Origin: Parvicella sp964387945
Lineage (GTDB): Bacteria; Bacteroidota; Bacteroidia; Flavobacteriales_D; Parvicellaceae
Assembly: GCA_964387945.1 (NCBI GenBank)
Contig: CAYLYX010000002.1
Location: 372,001-436,000 of the forward strand
DNA length: 64,000 nt
Direction of reading: 5' to 3'
Shown piece by piece: positions 1 to 8,752 of the stretch (its first letter is position 1; each line of letters starts with the position of its first letter). The position numbers and the translations under genes were made by a program. The notes under the pieces were generated by a model, which saw only the letters and a program-made list of their open reading frames with translations, did no database searches and was not told the origin of the DNA.

Positions 1-2471
1 GTACGGTGAAGGATGTTACCGTTTATAATGGTTTGTACGGAGCCTTTTCAGCGTTTGAATCAGGAGCGGATAGTGTGAGTATTCAGTGGAAACATAATGG
101 TGTTTTTGTGGGAACGGATAGTTTGGGATATTTCAACAATTCGGTGGCAGATGGCGATAGTATTTCCGCTATATTATATATCGTTGGTTCAACGGGCTGT
201 TCAGACACCATTATCCATTCCAATCGTATTAACATTGAGGAGATTTCAATGGAGGACTTTAGTGATTTTTACGTCACCCGAGAGTCAACCCATCACAATG
301 GTTGTCAGTATGCCAAGGAAGAAGTGTACTGGACTCATGTAATTGGTTTGGAGAAAAATAATAACGCACTTTCGAAAACTTCTGGCTCTGGAAGCTGGGA
401 TTCGGATGCAATCTCTGGAAATACAGTTGGAGACAATGGATTTTTGGAATTTGTTGTTCCTCAGACGAATCAAAATTTGATGTTTGGGCTCAACTCCAAT
501 AATACAAGTCAATCCTATCAAGATATGGACTATGCGGTTTATTGCGTAGGAACTGACGTTAGAGTTTATGAAAATGGAAGTAATAGAGGGTTATTCACTA
601 CATATGCAGCGAATGACACGTTTAGAATTGATATTGTAAATAGCGTGGTTTATTATCTCAAAAATGGTACGGTGTTTTACACGAGTGCTGTTGCCCCTTC
701 ACTTCCTCTGTTTGTAGATTGCAGTTTCTCCACTGTAGGAGGATCGGTAACGGACGTTTATACGGGCAATGCGACTCACGGAAACTTTGTAGCTTATGCT
801 TCAAACGTGGGAGATGACCCAACTTATCAGTGGAAGCTTAATGGAGTGGATGTTGGTTTGGACACCAATATTTACGAAAACGATGCACTGACAGATGGAG
901 ATGTAGTTTCTTGCGTGCTAGTTCCAGATTATAACAATTGTCCCGGAGTGACTTTTAATGGGAATGAAATTACAATTCTGGATACGCCACCAACCAACCT
1001 TGAACCTGATTTTACTCCTGTTTCTACAACATGGCAGGGAGGCACATCTTCCGATTGGAAGGATGGAGCGAACTGGTCAAATGGAGTTCCGTTTTCAGGT
1101 TATGAGGCTGTGATTCCTTCTGGAACACCAAATGACCCGACTATTCCAGAAGCTAGCTATTTATATGACTTGAATGTTGGCGTAGGAGCAACACTAAACA
1201 TGGCGGCAGATGGTTACCTGAACCTATATCATGAATGGTTGAATGATGGAACTTTCAATTCCTCAACAGGTACGGTAGAGTTCAAAACATGTAAAGACAC
1301 GTCTATTTTCAATACATCCGTAGTTGTTCCAGTTAATGAAGTCATCGTTAATAATGAAAAGCACCTTAACATTACTGGAGGAAGTCTTCAAATTCAGAGT
1401 CAGTTGGATTTTGAAAATGGAAACATTTACAACGGATCCAACACCCTTATTTTTGGTGATGATGCCTCTTGGATCAATGCGGCTTCTGATAAGCACGTAG
1501 AAGGGAAGGTTCAAAAGACGGGAGACGATGCGTTTACTTTCCCAGTAGGTAAGAACGACACGTTATATGCTCCAATAAGTATTACGGCACCAACAGATGT
1601 GTCGGATCATTTCACAGCCGAATATTTCCCAATTAACCCAGATAGTGTTCTGCCAATTCCTTATGATCGAGCTGCTTTAGAAGGCTCGTTGGATCATGTT
1701 AGCGCATGTGAATACTGGATTTTGGATCGAACTGGAGGAAGTTCGGATGTGGCAGTAACCTTGAGTTGGGATGATAGAAGTTGTAGCGTTACCAACCTTG
1801 CTGATTTGCGCGTGTCTAGATGGGATGGTGCTTTATGGAGAGACCATGGAAATGGTGGAGTAACGGGAAATACCACAGCAGGAACAATAGTTTCGGTAGG
1901 AGCAGTGACAAGCTTTAGTCCGTTTACCCTGGCCTCGATTACAGCTCAAAATCCGCTTCCCGTTGAACTTTTGAGTTTTGATGGAACAATGATCAATGGT
2001 GTTACGCACCTCAATTGGCAAACGGCTTCAGAGATTAATTGCAAGTTGTTTGAAGTTCAAAGAAGTAAAGACGGATCAGACTGGAACACATTCGCATCAG
2101 TGGATGGAGCAGGAAACAGTACTACACTAAACGAGTACACGATGAGAGATGAATCCCCATTCGCTGATTTGACCTACTATCGATTGAAGCAAATCGATTT
2201 CAACGGTGATTACGAGTACAGTGATGTAATCGTGGTAAAAAGCACATCAAGTGATGGAATTTTAGCTTACCCAAATCCTGTGAAGGATGTACTTGAGCTT
2301 CAGGGCTTGCCTTACGATTGCTCTGTTCGTGTGGTTGACGCAACTGGAAAGCTGATTTACAGTGGAACACAATCAACAATCCCAACGGACAACTGGAGCA
2401 GAGGGGTGTACCAGTTAAAAATAGTAGATCAAACAGGAGGTTTGATAAAGGTGATTAAACTCGTTAAATAA
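1..2471 (+). CDS. Large secreted protein with T9SS type A sorting domain, 3' part only
   Basis: The reading frame is open to the left edge, so the true start and signal peptide lie outside the window; the GTG at 6 is only the first possible start codon. About 821 residues are visible. Two Ig-like repeats resemble each other (around residues 22-60 and 272-310, both with a W-K-x-N-G-V core followed by DGD). A module with spaced Trp residues (DWKDGANWSNGVP) follows near residue 345. The segment NPLPVELLSF near 660 precedes a fibronectin-like domain, and the last 70 residues begin ILAYPNPVKD and end in the short basic tail IKVIKLVK, as in T9SS type A C-terminal domains. Such proteins cross the outer membrane and are cell-surface anchored or released. 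The actual function (adhesin, enzyme scaffold) cannot be told. A strong terminator follows directly. Confidence 0.85.
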   Translation, partial: TVKDVTVYNGLYGAFSAFESGADSVSIQWKHNGVFVGTDSLGYFNNSVADGDSISAILYIVGSTGCSDTIIHSNRINIEEISMEDFSDFYVTRESTHHNGCQYAKEEVYWTHVIGLEKNNNALSKTSGSGSWDSDAISGNTVGDNGFLEFVVPQTNQNLMFGLNSNNTSQSYQDMDYAVYCVGTDVRVYENGSNRGLFTTYAANDTFRIDIVNSVVYYLKNGTVFYTSAVAPSLPLFVDCSFSTVGGSVTDVYTGNATHGNFVAYASNVGDDPTYQWKLNGVDVGLDTNIYENDALTDGDVVSCVLVPDYNNCPGVTFNGNEITILDTPPTNLEPDFTPVSTTWQGGTSSDWKDGANWSNGVPFSGYEAVIPSGTPNDPTIPEASYLYDLNVGVGATLNMAADGYLNLYHEWLNDGTFNSSTGTVEFKTCKDTSIFNTSVVVPVNEVIVNNEKHLNITGGSLQIQSQLDFENGNIYNGSNTLIFGDDASWINAASDKHVEGKVQKTGDDAFTFPVGKNDTLYAPISITAPTDVSDHFTAEYFPINPDSVLPIPYDRAALEGSLDHVSACEYWILDRTGGSSDVAVTLSWDDRSCSVTNLADLRVSRWDGALWRDHGNGGVTGNTTAGTIVSVGAVTSFSPFTLASITAQNPLPVELLSFDGTMINGVTHLNWQTASEINCKLFEVQRSKDGSDWNTFASVDGAGNSTTLNEYTMRDESPFADLTYYRLKQIDFNGDYEYSDVIVVKSTSSDGILAYPNPVKDVLELQGLPYDCSVRVVDATGKLIYSGTQSTIPTDNWSRGVYQLKIVDQTGGLIKVIKLVK

Positions 2472-2499
2472 TCACGGGCAGTTAGTATAAAACAAAAAG

Positions 2500-2526
2500 C
2501 CCTGACGATTTCGTCAGGGCTTTTTC
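2500..2526. terminator. Bidirectional rho-independent terminator
   Basis: A 10-bp perfect stem (GCCCTGACGA at 2500-2509 with 2512-2521) is flanked by an A-run on the left and a T-run on the right, so it can stop transcription on both strands. It lies between the convergent T9SS protein gene and the YceI lipoprotein gene. Confidence 0.9.
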
Positions 2527-2560
2527 ACTATATACCTACAAAGATGAAATACTACACCTC

Positions 2561-3199
2561 TTACTTAGTAAGAGACATACTTACTTCAATAACTATTTGG
2601 GGATCTGGTGACTGACCTTTTTCTTCCTCTGGAGCTTGCTCAGAAGCATTTAAGAAAGGCATGTTAAAAGTTAACATATCCAGCGTTGTTGATCCATCAA
2701 AGGTCATTTCATTTTCAGAATAAGCAGCTACTCCTTCTAAAGTTACGTCTGTAGACACACCAATCACTTCAAGTGTACCCATTACTTTATTTCCTTCAGA
2801 ACCCGTAATCGTAAACTTAGCAGTAGGATAAACTGCAGTGTTGAAGAAAGTAGAGTCTTGTAAATGCCCTTCTAACATTTTATTGTACTCTGAGTCACCT
2901 TCTTCATCCAAGCTAATGATGTCAAGCGTAAACTCACCACCTACAATCACGTTGTTATCTACAACAACATTTCCAGATACAGGAACAGTACCAACATGTA
3001 CATAATCCTCATCCTTGTAATGCTTTGCTTTCCAGGTAATCGCTGACCCTTCAGTTGTATTATACGTACCAGAGATCGCTGCAGGAGCTTCAGTTTCACT
3101 AGTTTCACCAGCTCCTTCTGCGTCTTCACTTTCTTGTTCGCCACAGCTTACCATCGCAAGGGAAGCTACTGCAAAAATCGAATAAATAAATTTCTTCAT
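2561..3199 (-). CDS. YceI family lipoprotein
   Basis: A 212-residue protein with an N-terminal signal peptide ending in a lipobox (LAMVSC, Cys19), so it is a predicted lipoprotein. Residues 20-42 are an acidic Glu/Ala linker. From about residue 44 the sequence matches the YceI lipocalin-like fold: SAITWKAKHYKDEDYVHVGTV near the start, then alternating strands with the 'FNTAVYPTAKFTITG' signature around 120-135. YceI proteins bind isoprenoid or other lipid ligands in a beta-barrel; the ligand here is unknown. The gene is monocistronic, with a promoter box about 26 bases upstream of the ATG and a terminator downstream. The family assignment is firm; the role is inferred from the family only. 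Confidence 0.88.
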   Translation of the reverse strand: MKKFIYSIFAVASLAMVSCGEQESEDAEGAGETSETEAPAAISGTYNTTEGSAITWKAKHYKDEDYVHVGTVPVSGNVVVDNNVIVGGEFTLDIISLDEEGDSEYNKMLEGHLQDSTFFNTAVYPTAKFTITGSEGNKVMGTLEVIGVSTDVTLEGVAAYSENEMTFDGSTTLDMLTFNMPFLNASEQAPEEEKGQSPDPQIVIEVSMSLTK

Positions 3200-3224
3200 G
3201 TTTTTATGTTATAATTTGATGGTG

Positions 3225-3232
3225 CAAATGTA
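3225..3232 (-). promoter_or_regulatory. Bacteroidota -7 box for the YceI lipoprotein gene
   Basis: On the minus strand the bases read TACATTTG, matching the Bacteroidota -7 consensus TAnnTTTG, 25 bases before the ATG at 3199. No clear -33 TTTG was found. Confidence 0.45.
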
Positions 3233-3331
3233 TATAAATTCCTTAGTGTAGAATGTTTATTTTGAAAATATTTTACACGGAAAATAAAATCGCTTGATTT
3301 TTCTCACTTTCAGGCTGTTGCAGGAGGATGT

Positions 3332-4321
3332 TTAACTACTTAAAACCTTGTCTACCATGTTTCTACTGCCCACAATAAATGGCACTCGTTGATGCAGTTC
3401 TTTGGGTGGAATGTCCATTATTCTTCGTTCACCATCAGTAGCTTTCCCTCCTGCTTGTTCTGCTATAAAAGCAAATGGGTTGCACTCATAGAGCAGACGA
3501 AGCTTACCATTTGGTGCTTTTGCGGTGGAAGGGTACATATAGATACCTCCTTTGATTAGGTTGCGATGAAAATCAGCTACCAGCGAGCCAATATACCTTC
3601 CAGAATAAGGTCTTTTGGTAGTCGGATCATTTTCCTGACAATAGGAAATGTATCGTTTAATGTAGTCTGGGCAAGCGTTGAGATTACCTTCGTTGATACT
3701 ATAAATCCTTCCATCTTCCGGAATTCTCATGTTGGGATGAGACAAAAAGAAAACACCAATTCCTGGATCGTAAGTAAAGCCATTTACGCCATTACCTGTG
3801 GTGTAAACGAGCATGGTAGATGATCCATAGACCACATAACCAGCGGCTACTTGTTTATTTCCTTCTTGAAGAAAATCTTCTAATTGAACAGGAGTTCCCA
3901 CAGGAGTAACACGCTTATAAACGCTAAAAATTGTTCCGATGGATACGTTTACGTCTATGTTCGAAGAGCCATCAAGTGGATCAATCATCACCACATATTT
4001 GGCTGTTGGGATCGTTCCATCAAACGCTACAAAATCATCATTTTCTTCAGAGGCAATTCCGCAAACTACTCCACGAGCGCGCAGGGCTTTTATGAACTGC
4101 TCATCCGCATACACGTCTAGCTTTTGTTGCTCCTCACCTTGGATGTTTTCGCTTCCTGCAGCACCTAGGATGTGCTTAGCCAGCCCTGCTTTGTTAATTT
4201 GTTGATTAACAATTTTGGCCGCCAAACGAATCGAGCTTAAGATTCGCGACAAGTCTCCGGAAGATCCCGGAAAGTCTTCTTGCTTTTCTAGAATAAATTC
4301 TCCAAGTGTGGTTGCCTTCAT
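3332..4321 (-). CDS. fbp: Fructose-1,6-bisphosphatase, class I
   Basis: The 329-residue length is normal for class I FBPase, which hydrolyses fructose-1,6-bisphosphate to fructose-6-phosphate in gluconeogenesis. The metal-binding signature DPLDGSSNID lies at residues 114-123, with SEE at 91-93 as additional metal ligands. The substrate-binding segments GNGVNGFTYDPG and YSGRYIGSLVADFHRN are present, as is the C-terminal YECNPFAFIAEQAGGKATDG. The ATG at 4321 fits the family N-terminus (TLGEFIL). It is transcribed away from the GNAT/aspartate kinase pair, with about 90 bases between the two starts. The enzyme is cytoplasmic and very likely complete and functional. Confidence 0.97.
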   Translation of the reverse strand: MKATTLGEFILEKQEDFPGSSGDLSRILSSIRLAAKIVNQQINKAGLAKHILGAAGSENIQGEEQQKLDVYADEQFIKALRARGVVCGIASEENDDFVAFDGTIPTAKYVVMIDPLDGSSNIDVNVSIGTIFSVYKRVTPVGTPVQLEDFLQEGNKQVAAGYVVYGSSTMLVYTTGNGVNGFTYDPGIGVFFLSHPNMRIPEDGRIYSINEGNLNACPDYIKRYISYCQENDPTTKRPYSGRYIGSLVADFHRNLIKGGIYMYPSTAKAPNGKLRLLYECNPFAFIAEQAGGKATDGERRIMDIPPKELHQRVPFIVGSRNMVDKVLSS

Positions 4322-4410
4322 GGTGTTGTAAAAGTGAATTGGTTAATAAGTTGCCGTAAATATCGAAGTTTTATCGAGATAAATGACCAAATTTGAGAAG
4401 TAATTCAACC

Positions 4411-4872
4411 ATGAACAGTACGAATGTAAGCATACGAAAAGCCGAGCGAAAGGATGTCCCAGCGCTTTTATCGCTCGTTCAAGAACTGGCGGTCTACGAG
4501 CATTGCCCAAACGAAGTTGTGGTAGATGAAGCAGAAATGGTAGCTGCTGGTTTTGGAGAAGATAGAGTGTTTGACGCTTTTGTAGCTGAGGCGGAGGGCA
4601 AGGTAGTCGGAATGGCTATTTTCTATACAGGGTATTCTACTTGGAAGGGTAAAACGCTTTATTTAGAAGATTTTCTTGTCACCGAAGATTGGCGAAGAAA
4701 AGGTGTCGGAAAATTACTGTTTGATCAAGTGATTGAAGAAGCGCGAGATAGAGGGGTTAGAAGAATGGATTGGCAAGTGCTGGAATGGAATCAACCCGCC
4801 ATTGATTTTTACAAGAAGTATGCTTGTGAGTTAGATCCCGAGTGGTTGAACGGTAGAATTAAATTGGACTAA
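4411..4872 (+). CDS. GNAT family N-acetyltransferase
   Basis: I place the start at the ATG at 4411 (MNSTNVSIRKAERKD), giving 153 residues; an upstream TTG at 4393 is less likely. The acetyl-CoA pyrophosphate-binding loop is visible as RRKGVGK in the segment VTEDWRRKGVGKLLFDQVIE, preceded by the strand YLEDFLV. The C-terminal DWQVLEWNQPAIDFYKKY is typical of the spermidine/thialysine (SSAT-like) branch, so a small amine or amino acid may be the acceptor. That substrate guess is inference from family resemblance. It sits one base upstream of the aspartate kinase start, so the two are probably co-transcribed and translationally coupled. Confidence 0.88.
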   Translation: MNSTNVSIRKAERKDVPALLSLVQELAVYEHCPNEVVVDEAEMVAAGFGEDRVFDAFVAEAEGKVVGMAIFYTGYSTWKGKTLYLEDFLVTEDWRRKGVGKLLFDQVIEEARDRGVRRMDWQVLEWNQPAIDFYKKYACELDPEWLNGRIKLD

Positions 4873-4873
4873 A

Positions 4874-6139
4874 ATGAAAGTTTACAAATTTGGTGGAGCA
4901 TCGGTAAAAGATGCTGATTCGGTAAGGAATGTGAAGCACATTATCTCGTTGTGCGATGATGACTTAATGCTGGTCATTTCGGCCATGGGAAAGATGACAA
5001 ATGCCTTTGAGCAGTTGGTAGGTCAGTACATGGATGGGAGTGGAACAGGTCAAGACTACGGTGAGATTCGAAAGTTTCACAATAACATTGTGAACGACCT
5101 GGGCCTGTCTGAAGACGAACATTTTATGAGTCTCTACAATAAACTTTTCGATCGACTACTGACCAAGCTTTCGGATGAACCATCGTTTAATTACGATTAC
5201 GAATACGACCAAATTGTCTCTTTCGGTGAATTGATCTCTACGACTATTGTTTCAGGCTATTTGAATGCTCAGGGGCTAGAAAACGAATGGATCGATGCAC
5301 GAAAGGTGATTCGTACGGACGATTTGTACAGAGAAGGAAAAGTAGATTGGGAGTTGACGGCAGCTTTGTTTAAGAGTAAGACGGGCGCTTTCTTCCAAAA
5401 TGATAATCAACGAACGATTTGTATCACCCAGGGGTTTTTAGGACACACAGATACGGGTCAAACGACCACTTTGGGAAGAGAAGGGTCAGACTATTCAGCG
5501 GGTATTGCAGCATGGTGTCTTGAAGCCGAAAGTGTTACCATTTGGAAGGATGTGCCGGGTATGCTCAATGCAGATCCCAAGTATTTTAATAACACAGAAA
5601 AGCTACCAAAGATTTCCTTCAGAGAGGCTATTGAATTGAGTTATTACGGAGCTTCTGTAATTCACCCAAAGACGATTAAGCCTCTTCAAAATAAAGACAT
5701 TCCGCTTTATGTTAAGTCGTTCCTTAACCCCGATGAGGAGGGAACGATGATCCAGAAAGATATTGCATCAGACCATTTGGTGCCATCTTATATTTTCAAG
5801 AATGATCAGGCGTTGATTTCCATTTCACCGCGCGACTTTTCGTTTATAGTAGAAGGAAACCTAAGGGACATTTTTGAAGCCCTCCACAAGAGTAAAACTA
5901 CGGTTAACCTAATGCAGAATTCGGCCATTAGTTTTTCGATTTGTGTCAATGAGGATGAAGCGAAGATGACTCACCTTATCGAACTCTTAGGAGAAGAGTA
6001 TGAAGTACGATACAACACCCACCTCCAGTTGATGACCGTTCGTCATTACAACGAAGAGATCTTGAGAAAATTGAAGGGAGATAATGAAGTGCTATTAGAA
6101 CAACGGAGTCGCCATACGACACGTTTTGTCATGAGATGA
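4874..6139 (+). CDS. lysC: Aspartate kinase, monofunctional
   Basis: 421 residues starting MKVYKFGGASVKD, the nucleotide-binding motif of aspartokinases. The aspartate-binding and catalytic segment TTLGREGSDYSA lies near residues 197-208, and the amino-acid-kinase core ends near residue 300 with EGTMIQKD. The C-terminal part, about 120 residues, corresponds to the ACT regulatory region. The enzyme phosphorylates aspartate as the first step towards lysine, threonine, methionine and diaminopimelate. There is no fused homoserine dehydrogenase. It lies one base after the GNAT gene. The gene symbol is by function; which end product inhibits it cannot be read from the sequence. Confidence 0.93.
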   Translation: MKVYKFGGASVKDADSVRNVKHIISLCDDDLMLVISAMGKMTNAFEQLVGQYMDGSGTGQDYGEIRKFHNNIVNDLGLSEDEHFMSLYNKLFDRLLTKLSDEPSFNYDYEYDQIVSFGELISTTIVSGYLNAQGLENEWIDARKVIRTDDLYREGKVDWELTAALFKSKTGAFFQNDNQRTICITQGFLGHTDTGQTTTLGREGSDYSAGIAAWCLEAESVTIWKDVPGMLNADPKYFNNTEKLPKISFREAIELSYYGASVIHPKTIKPLQNKDIPLYVKSFLNPDEEGTMIQKDIASDHLVPSYIFKNDQALISISPRDFSFIVEGNLRDIFEALHKSKTTVNLMQNSAISFSICVNEDEAKMTHLIELLGEEYEVRYNTHLQLMTVRHYNEEILRKLKGDNEVLLEQRSRHTTRFVMR

Positions 6140-6182
6140 TGAACATTTACAGACGTTTTCTCATATTGCACAGTAGATTTTA

Positions 6183-6190
6183 TATATTTG
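6183..6190 (+). promoter_or_regulatory. Bacteroidota -7 box upstream of the 6224 lipoprotein gene
   Basis: TATATTTG matches TAnnTTTG and lies 33 bases before the ATG. A TTG at 6166-6168 is only 14 bases upstream, so the -33 element is weak. Confidence 0.45.
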
Positions 6191-6223
6191 TGTAGTAATC
6201 GTTGTAAAAGCAATATTTAAGGA

Positions 6224-6859
6224 ATGAAAAAATTTATTTTACCCTTGGTTCTTGGAGCGGCAGTTGTTATGTCGTCCTGTGGAGATGGCGAAAATCCGTC
6301 AGAAGGAGATGTTGATGGAGATGATTCAACGAAAGTTGCCACCTCTGAGGTAGATTTGACAGGCTTGAGAGAATTTGATATGTCATCATATGATTTAAAT
6401 GTGATCATTTATATCCCAGAGAAGTACTATCACGATGTAGAGGAGCAGGTAGACAAATTTGTGCAGCCTGTTATCACGCACAATGAAGGGGAAGCACTTT
6501 GGGATATTACAATGCCTGGAGACAAGAATTTTCACATGATCATTGAGGATTGGGGAGATATTGAACAATCGATTGCCATGGAGAAACAAGCACATGAAGA
6601 TCAAGGCGAGATTTATGAGTTTGTTTACAACGAAGAAGGAAGCGATTATATGCTCTTTTCAAGAGTGCTGAAGTCCGGAAACACAACATTAGATCCAGAG
6701 GATATGAAGTCATTACCTAACCATCATTTCTATGTTGTGAAACAAATTGATGGATATTACATCACAGCAAAATCATATACCATGCAAGACTTTTTCCAAG
6801 TTTCTGCAAGAACAATGATGAATTGTGCAAGAGGAATGAAATCAGCCAGCGGAAGCTAA
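6224..6859 (+). CDS. Putative lipoprotein of unknown function
   Basis: 211 residues with a signal peptide and lipobox VMSSC (Cys19), followed by a very acidic linker rich in Asp, Glu and Gly up to about residue 40. The remaining 170 residues (ending in a Met/Ser-rich segment) are predicted to be a soluble periplasmic domain with no motif I recognise. The sequence AAGGA stands directly before the ATG, though such spacing is too short for a standard ribosome-binding site. It has its own promoter box and its own terminator, so it is probably monocistronic. I do not recognise the family. Confidence 0.75.
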   Translation: MKKFILPLVLGAAVVMSSCGDGENPSEGDVDGDDSTKVATSEVDLTGLREFDMSSYDLNVIIYIPEKYYHDVEEQVDKFVQPVITHNEGEALWDITMPGDKNFHMIIEDWGDIEQSIAMEKQAHEDQGEIYEFVYNEEGSDYMLFSRVLKSGNTTLDPEDMKSLPNHHFYVVKQIDGYYITAKSYTMQDFFQVSARTMMNCARGMKSASGS

Positions 6860-6884
6860 CGATTGGTGATATAACTTATTTAAA

Positions 6885-6916
6885 AAGCCTTGGTATTCAA
6901 ACCGAGGCTTTTTTTA
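6885..6916. terminator. Rho-independent terminator, convergent genes
   Basis: The stem AAGCCTTGGT (6885-6894) pairs with 6901-6910 with one wobble, a 6-base loop and a run of T from 6909. An A-run on the left lets it also act on the minus strand. It sits between the 6224 lipoprotein gene and the minus-strand membrane protein gene, and overlaps the latter's stop codon. Confidence 0.85.
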
Positions 6917-7531
6917 TTTCATTTTGTTGTGCATCCTAAGAAAAGTGGCCAGTTGCTGCGTGGCTCGAATACCTCTTACTTGGATGGATTTGATACCAAA
7001 TGTGCGCTTCGGCACAATTCGAATGGTGCCTTTTTCTTGATAAGCCTTATTTATGGCAGACCAACTGATTAAAGTGGGTCTTAGCTTACTCCCTGTCACA
7101 ACACCTTGATCCGTTACAATCACCTGCCCATTCAAAAAGTCATAAATCCAAATTCCCGCACCAAGTAAGATTCCTAAACCGTATTCAGTGTATAGTGGTT
7201 TGAATGGCTTTCCTTCACGATGATAAAGATAGAAGTGAGCAAGTGTAAAAATCAGAATGAGCAGGTTCATCAAGAGGTTAAAAACCAAATTTCTACTCAC
7301 CTTAAAGTCTTCTTTTTGTGTTACAACGCTCACAATTTTAGCCAAGCGCATTGATTTTAGTTGACTTCTAAAGAGAAGAACTATTCCTGAACCACAAAGC
7401 GCCATAGCAACGTAGCTATAGAAACCCCAGTTAGACCGAAAGTCATATGCAATGTATCCAATGATTAGGAGTATCATCATACCTTGCATCGTTAACTCCT
7501 GAAGTAAGCTATAATTTGGAAATTTTCTCAT
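6914..7531 (-). CDS. Membrane protein with C-terminal PH-like domain, unknown function
   Basis: 205 residues. Four hydrophobic segments (about 14-32, 35-52, 84-102 and 113-130) form two hairpins separated by a basic loop. The last 75 residues are soluble and begin GQVIVTDQGVVTGSKLRPTLISWSAINKAYQEKGTIRIVPKR, a pattern of short strands like the bacterial PH domains found after paired membrane helices. That domain call is inference. It is divergent from the next gene, with only 30 bases between the two ATGs, so its promoter must lie inside or next to the start of the other gene. Confidence 0.7.
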   Translation of the reverse strand: MRKFPNYSLLQELTMQGMMILLIIGYIAYDFRSNWGFYSYVAMALCGSGIVLLFRSQLKSMRLAKIVSVVTQKEDFKVSRNLVFNLLMNLLILIFTLAHFYLYHREGKPFKPLYTEYGLGILLGAGIWIYDFLNGQVIVTDQGVVTGSKLRPTLISWSAINKAYQEKGTIRIVPKRTFGIKSIQVRGIRATQQLATFLRMHNKMK

Positions 7532-7545
7532 ACCTTAGAACCTTG

Positions 7546-7553
7546 CAAAGGTA
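7546..7553 (-). promoter_or_regulatory. Bacteroidota -7 box inside a 30-base divergent gap
   Basis: Minus-strand TACCTTTG matches TAnnTTTG, 14 bases before the ATG at 7531. It predicts a very short leader. No -33 TTTG is evident. Confidence 0.4.
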
Positions 7554-7561
7554 AGCAGATT

Positions 7562-7969
7562 ATGAGAATCTTGTCGTACGTAGGGTTGATGTTCTTATGT
7601 AATTTGGCAATTGGACAGCTAGATACTAACCTAGCGGTTTTTGAAGACATGGCAGAGGTAGAATTGAATGAAATCAAATCCTTTGATCGATGGGAGCAAA
7701 ACACCGTGTATTTTCCTTCTGGACGTAAGCGAGATGAAATTCGTACCTATGTTTCATCTGGTTGCAAAACCGATGAAAAGTGCGTCATTAAATATCAGCA
7801 TCAGGTATATTTTGACGATAGTTTAAGCACCCTTGCAATGAAGGAGGGGAAGTATCTTGTCTTGAATAGTAAAAAGGCAACTTTTCGACATTATGGCTGG
7901 TGGTATGCAGCTGACGCAAAAGTCTACAGAAGGGTTAAGGAGAAAACAACACGTCAGCTTGATTCGTAA
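7562..7969 (+). CDS. Small secreted protein, unknown function
   Basis: 135 residues starting MRILSYVGLMFLCNLAIGQ, a signal peptide likely cleaved after the first 18 residues. The mature part has two Cys (in SGCKTDEKC) that could form a disulfide in the periplasm and ends in a basic tail. I do not recognise a family. The ATG at 7562 is 30 bases from the divergent membrane protein start. The following intergenic stretch to 8099 holds no recognisable element. Confidence 0.65.
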   Translation: MRILSYVGLMFLCNLAIGQLDTNLAVFEDMAEVELNEIKSFDRWEQNTVYFPSGRKRDEIRTYVSSGCKTDEKCVIKYQHQVYFDDSLSTLAMKEGKYLVLNSKKATFRHYGWWYAADAKVYRRVKEKTTRQLDS

Positions 7970-8099
7970 GCTGCAATTTCCATTCTTTTTTACCGAATAC
8001 TAAAAAATTATGTCCTACACTAAATCCAAGGGGTTTACGCAGCGTGTTTGAATTACCTTCAATCTCAAACAAATAATTTTTAAAATTTAAATCATTAAT

Positions 8100-8696
8100 A
8101 TGATGAGAAATTGCATTTATTTTTTCCTTTTTGGGATTGGATTTTTTTCCTCACTGGAGGTAGGAGCACAAGGCTATTATCATGGTGCTGGAATCCAGTT
8201 GATTGGAGCCAGTCATAATGTTTCCTATGTAGTTCCGGGAGAGTTGGATTATTCTGGGAGCAATGGATACACCACACCTGCTCTGTTTTACAAGGCAACC
8301 TACTTATTCAATGAAAATGGAGTGAGCATGGGCTTGTCTGCATACCCATCATTTGGTCTTGCGTTAAATGTTAACAGTCAAACAGGTAGTAGCGGGTCTT
8401 TAGGAGGAGAAGTTCCGCTATATTTCGAGACTTATTTTGGAGATATAGAAGATGGTAGCTTTTTTCTAGGAGCTGGTTTTAATGCTGGTTTTATTTTATC
8501 AGACGGTGGTAACTTTAAGGCATTTGGACCTTCCTTTGGTTTAGGTGGCCAGTTTAACCTAAAAGATAAATTGATAGGATTAAGAGCTTCCTACACGATC
8601 GGACTAAATAAGTCAGATTTTCCTTCGACTTATGAAGTTTCTAAGGATAGCAGAACAATGTTTAGCCTTGGAGTTTATTATCCCTTTGGTGGATAG
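8100..8696 (+). CDS. Predicted outer-membrane beta-barrel protein
   Basis: 198 residues with signal peptide (MMRNCIYFFLFGIGFFSSLEVGAQ). The mature protein is rich in Gly, Ser and aromatic residues and shows alternating hydrophobic strands (for example SMGLSAYPSFGLALNVN, GSFFLGAGFNAGFIL, LIGLRASYTIGL), finishing with the strand MFSLGVYYPFGG, as in small 8-stranded outer-membrane barrels. The exact family and ligand are not recognisable. It is followed by a strong palindromic terminator shared with the convergent threonine aldolase gene. Confidence 0.7.
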   Translation: MMRNCIYFFLFGIGFFSSLEVGAQGYYHGAGIQLIGASHNVSYVVPGELDYSGSNGYTTPALFYKATYLFNENGVSMGLSAYPSFGLALNVNSQTGSSGSLGGEVPLYFETYFGDIEDGSFFLGAGFNAGFILSDGGNFKAFGPSFGLGGQFNLKDKLIGLRASYTIGLNKSDFPSTYEVSKDSRTMFSLGVYYPFGG

Positions 8697-8718
8697 TATT
8701 TGAGTTTTCTGGTTTGTG

Positions 8719-8752
8719 AAAAGCTGAATGGATATCCATTCAGCTTTTTTTT
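8719..8752. terminator. Perfect palindromic bidirectional terminator
   Basis: Thirty bases (8719-8748) are fully self-complementary, with AAAAGCTGAATGGAT as the left arm and T8 following. It serves both the beta-barrel gene and the convergent threonine aldolase gene. The stop codon and last two sense codons of the aldolase lie inside the stem. Confidence 0.9.
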
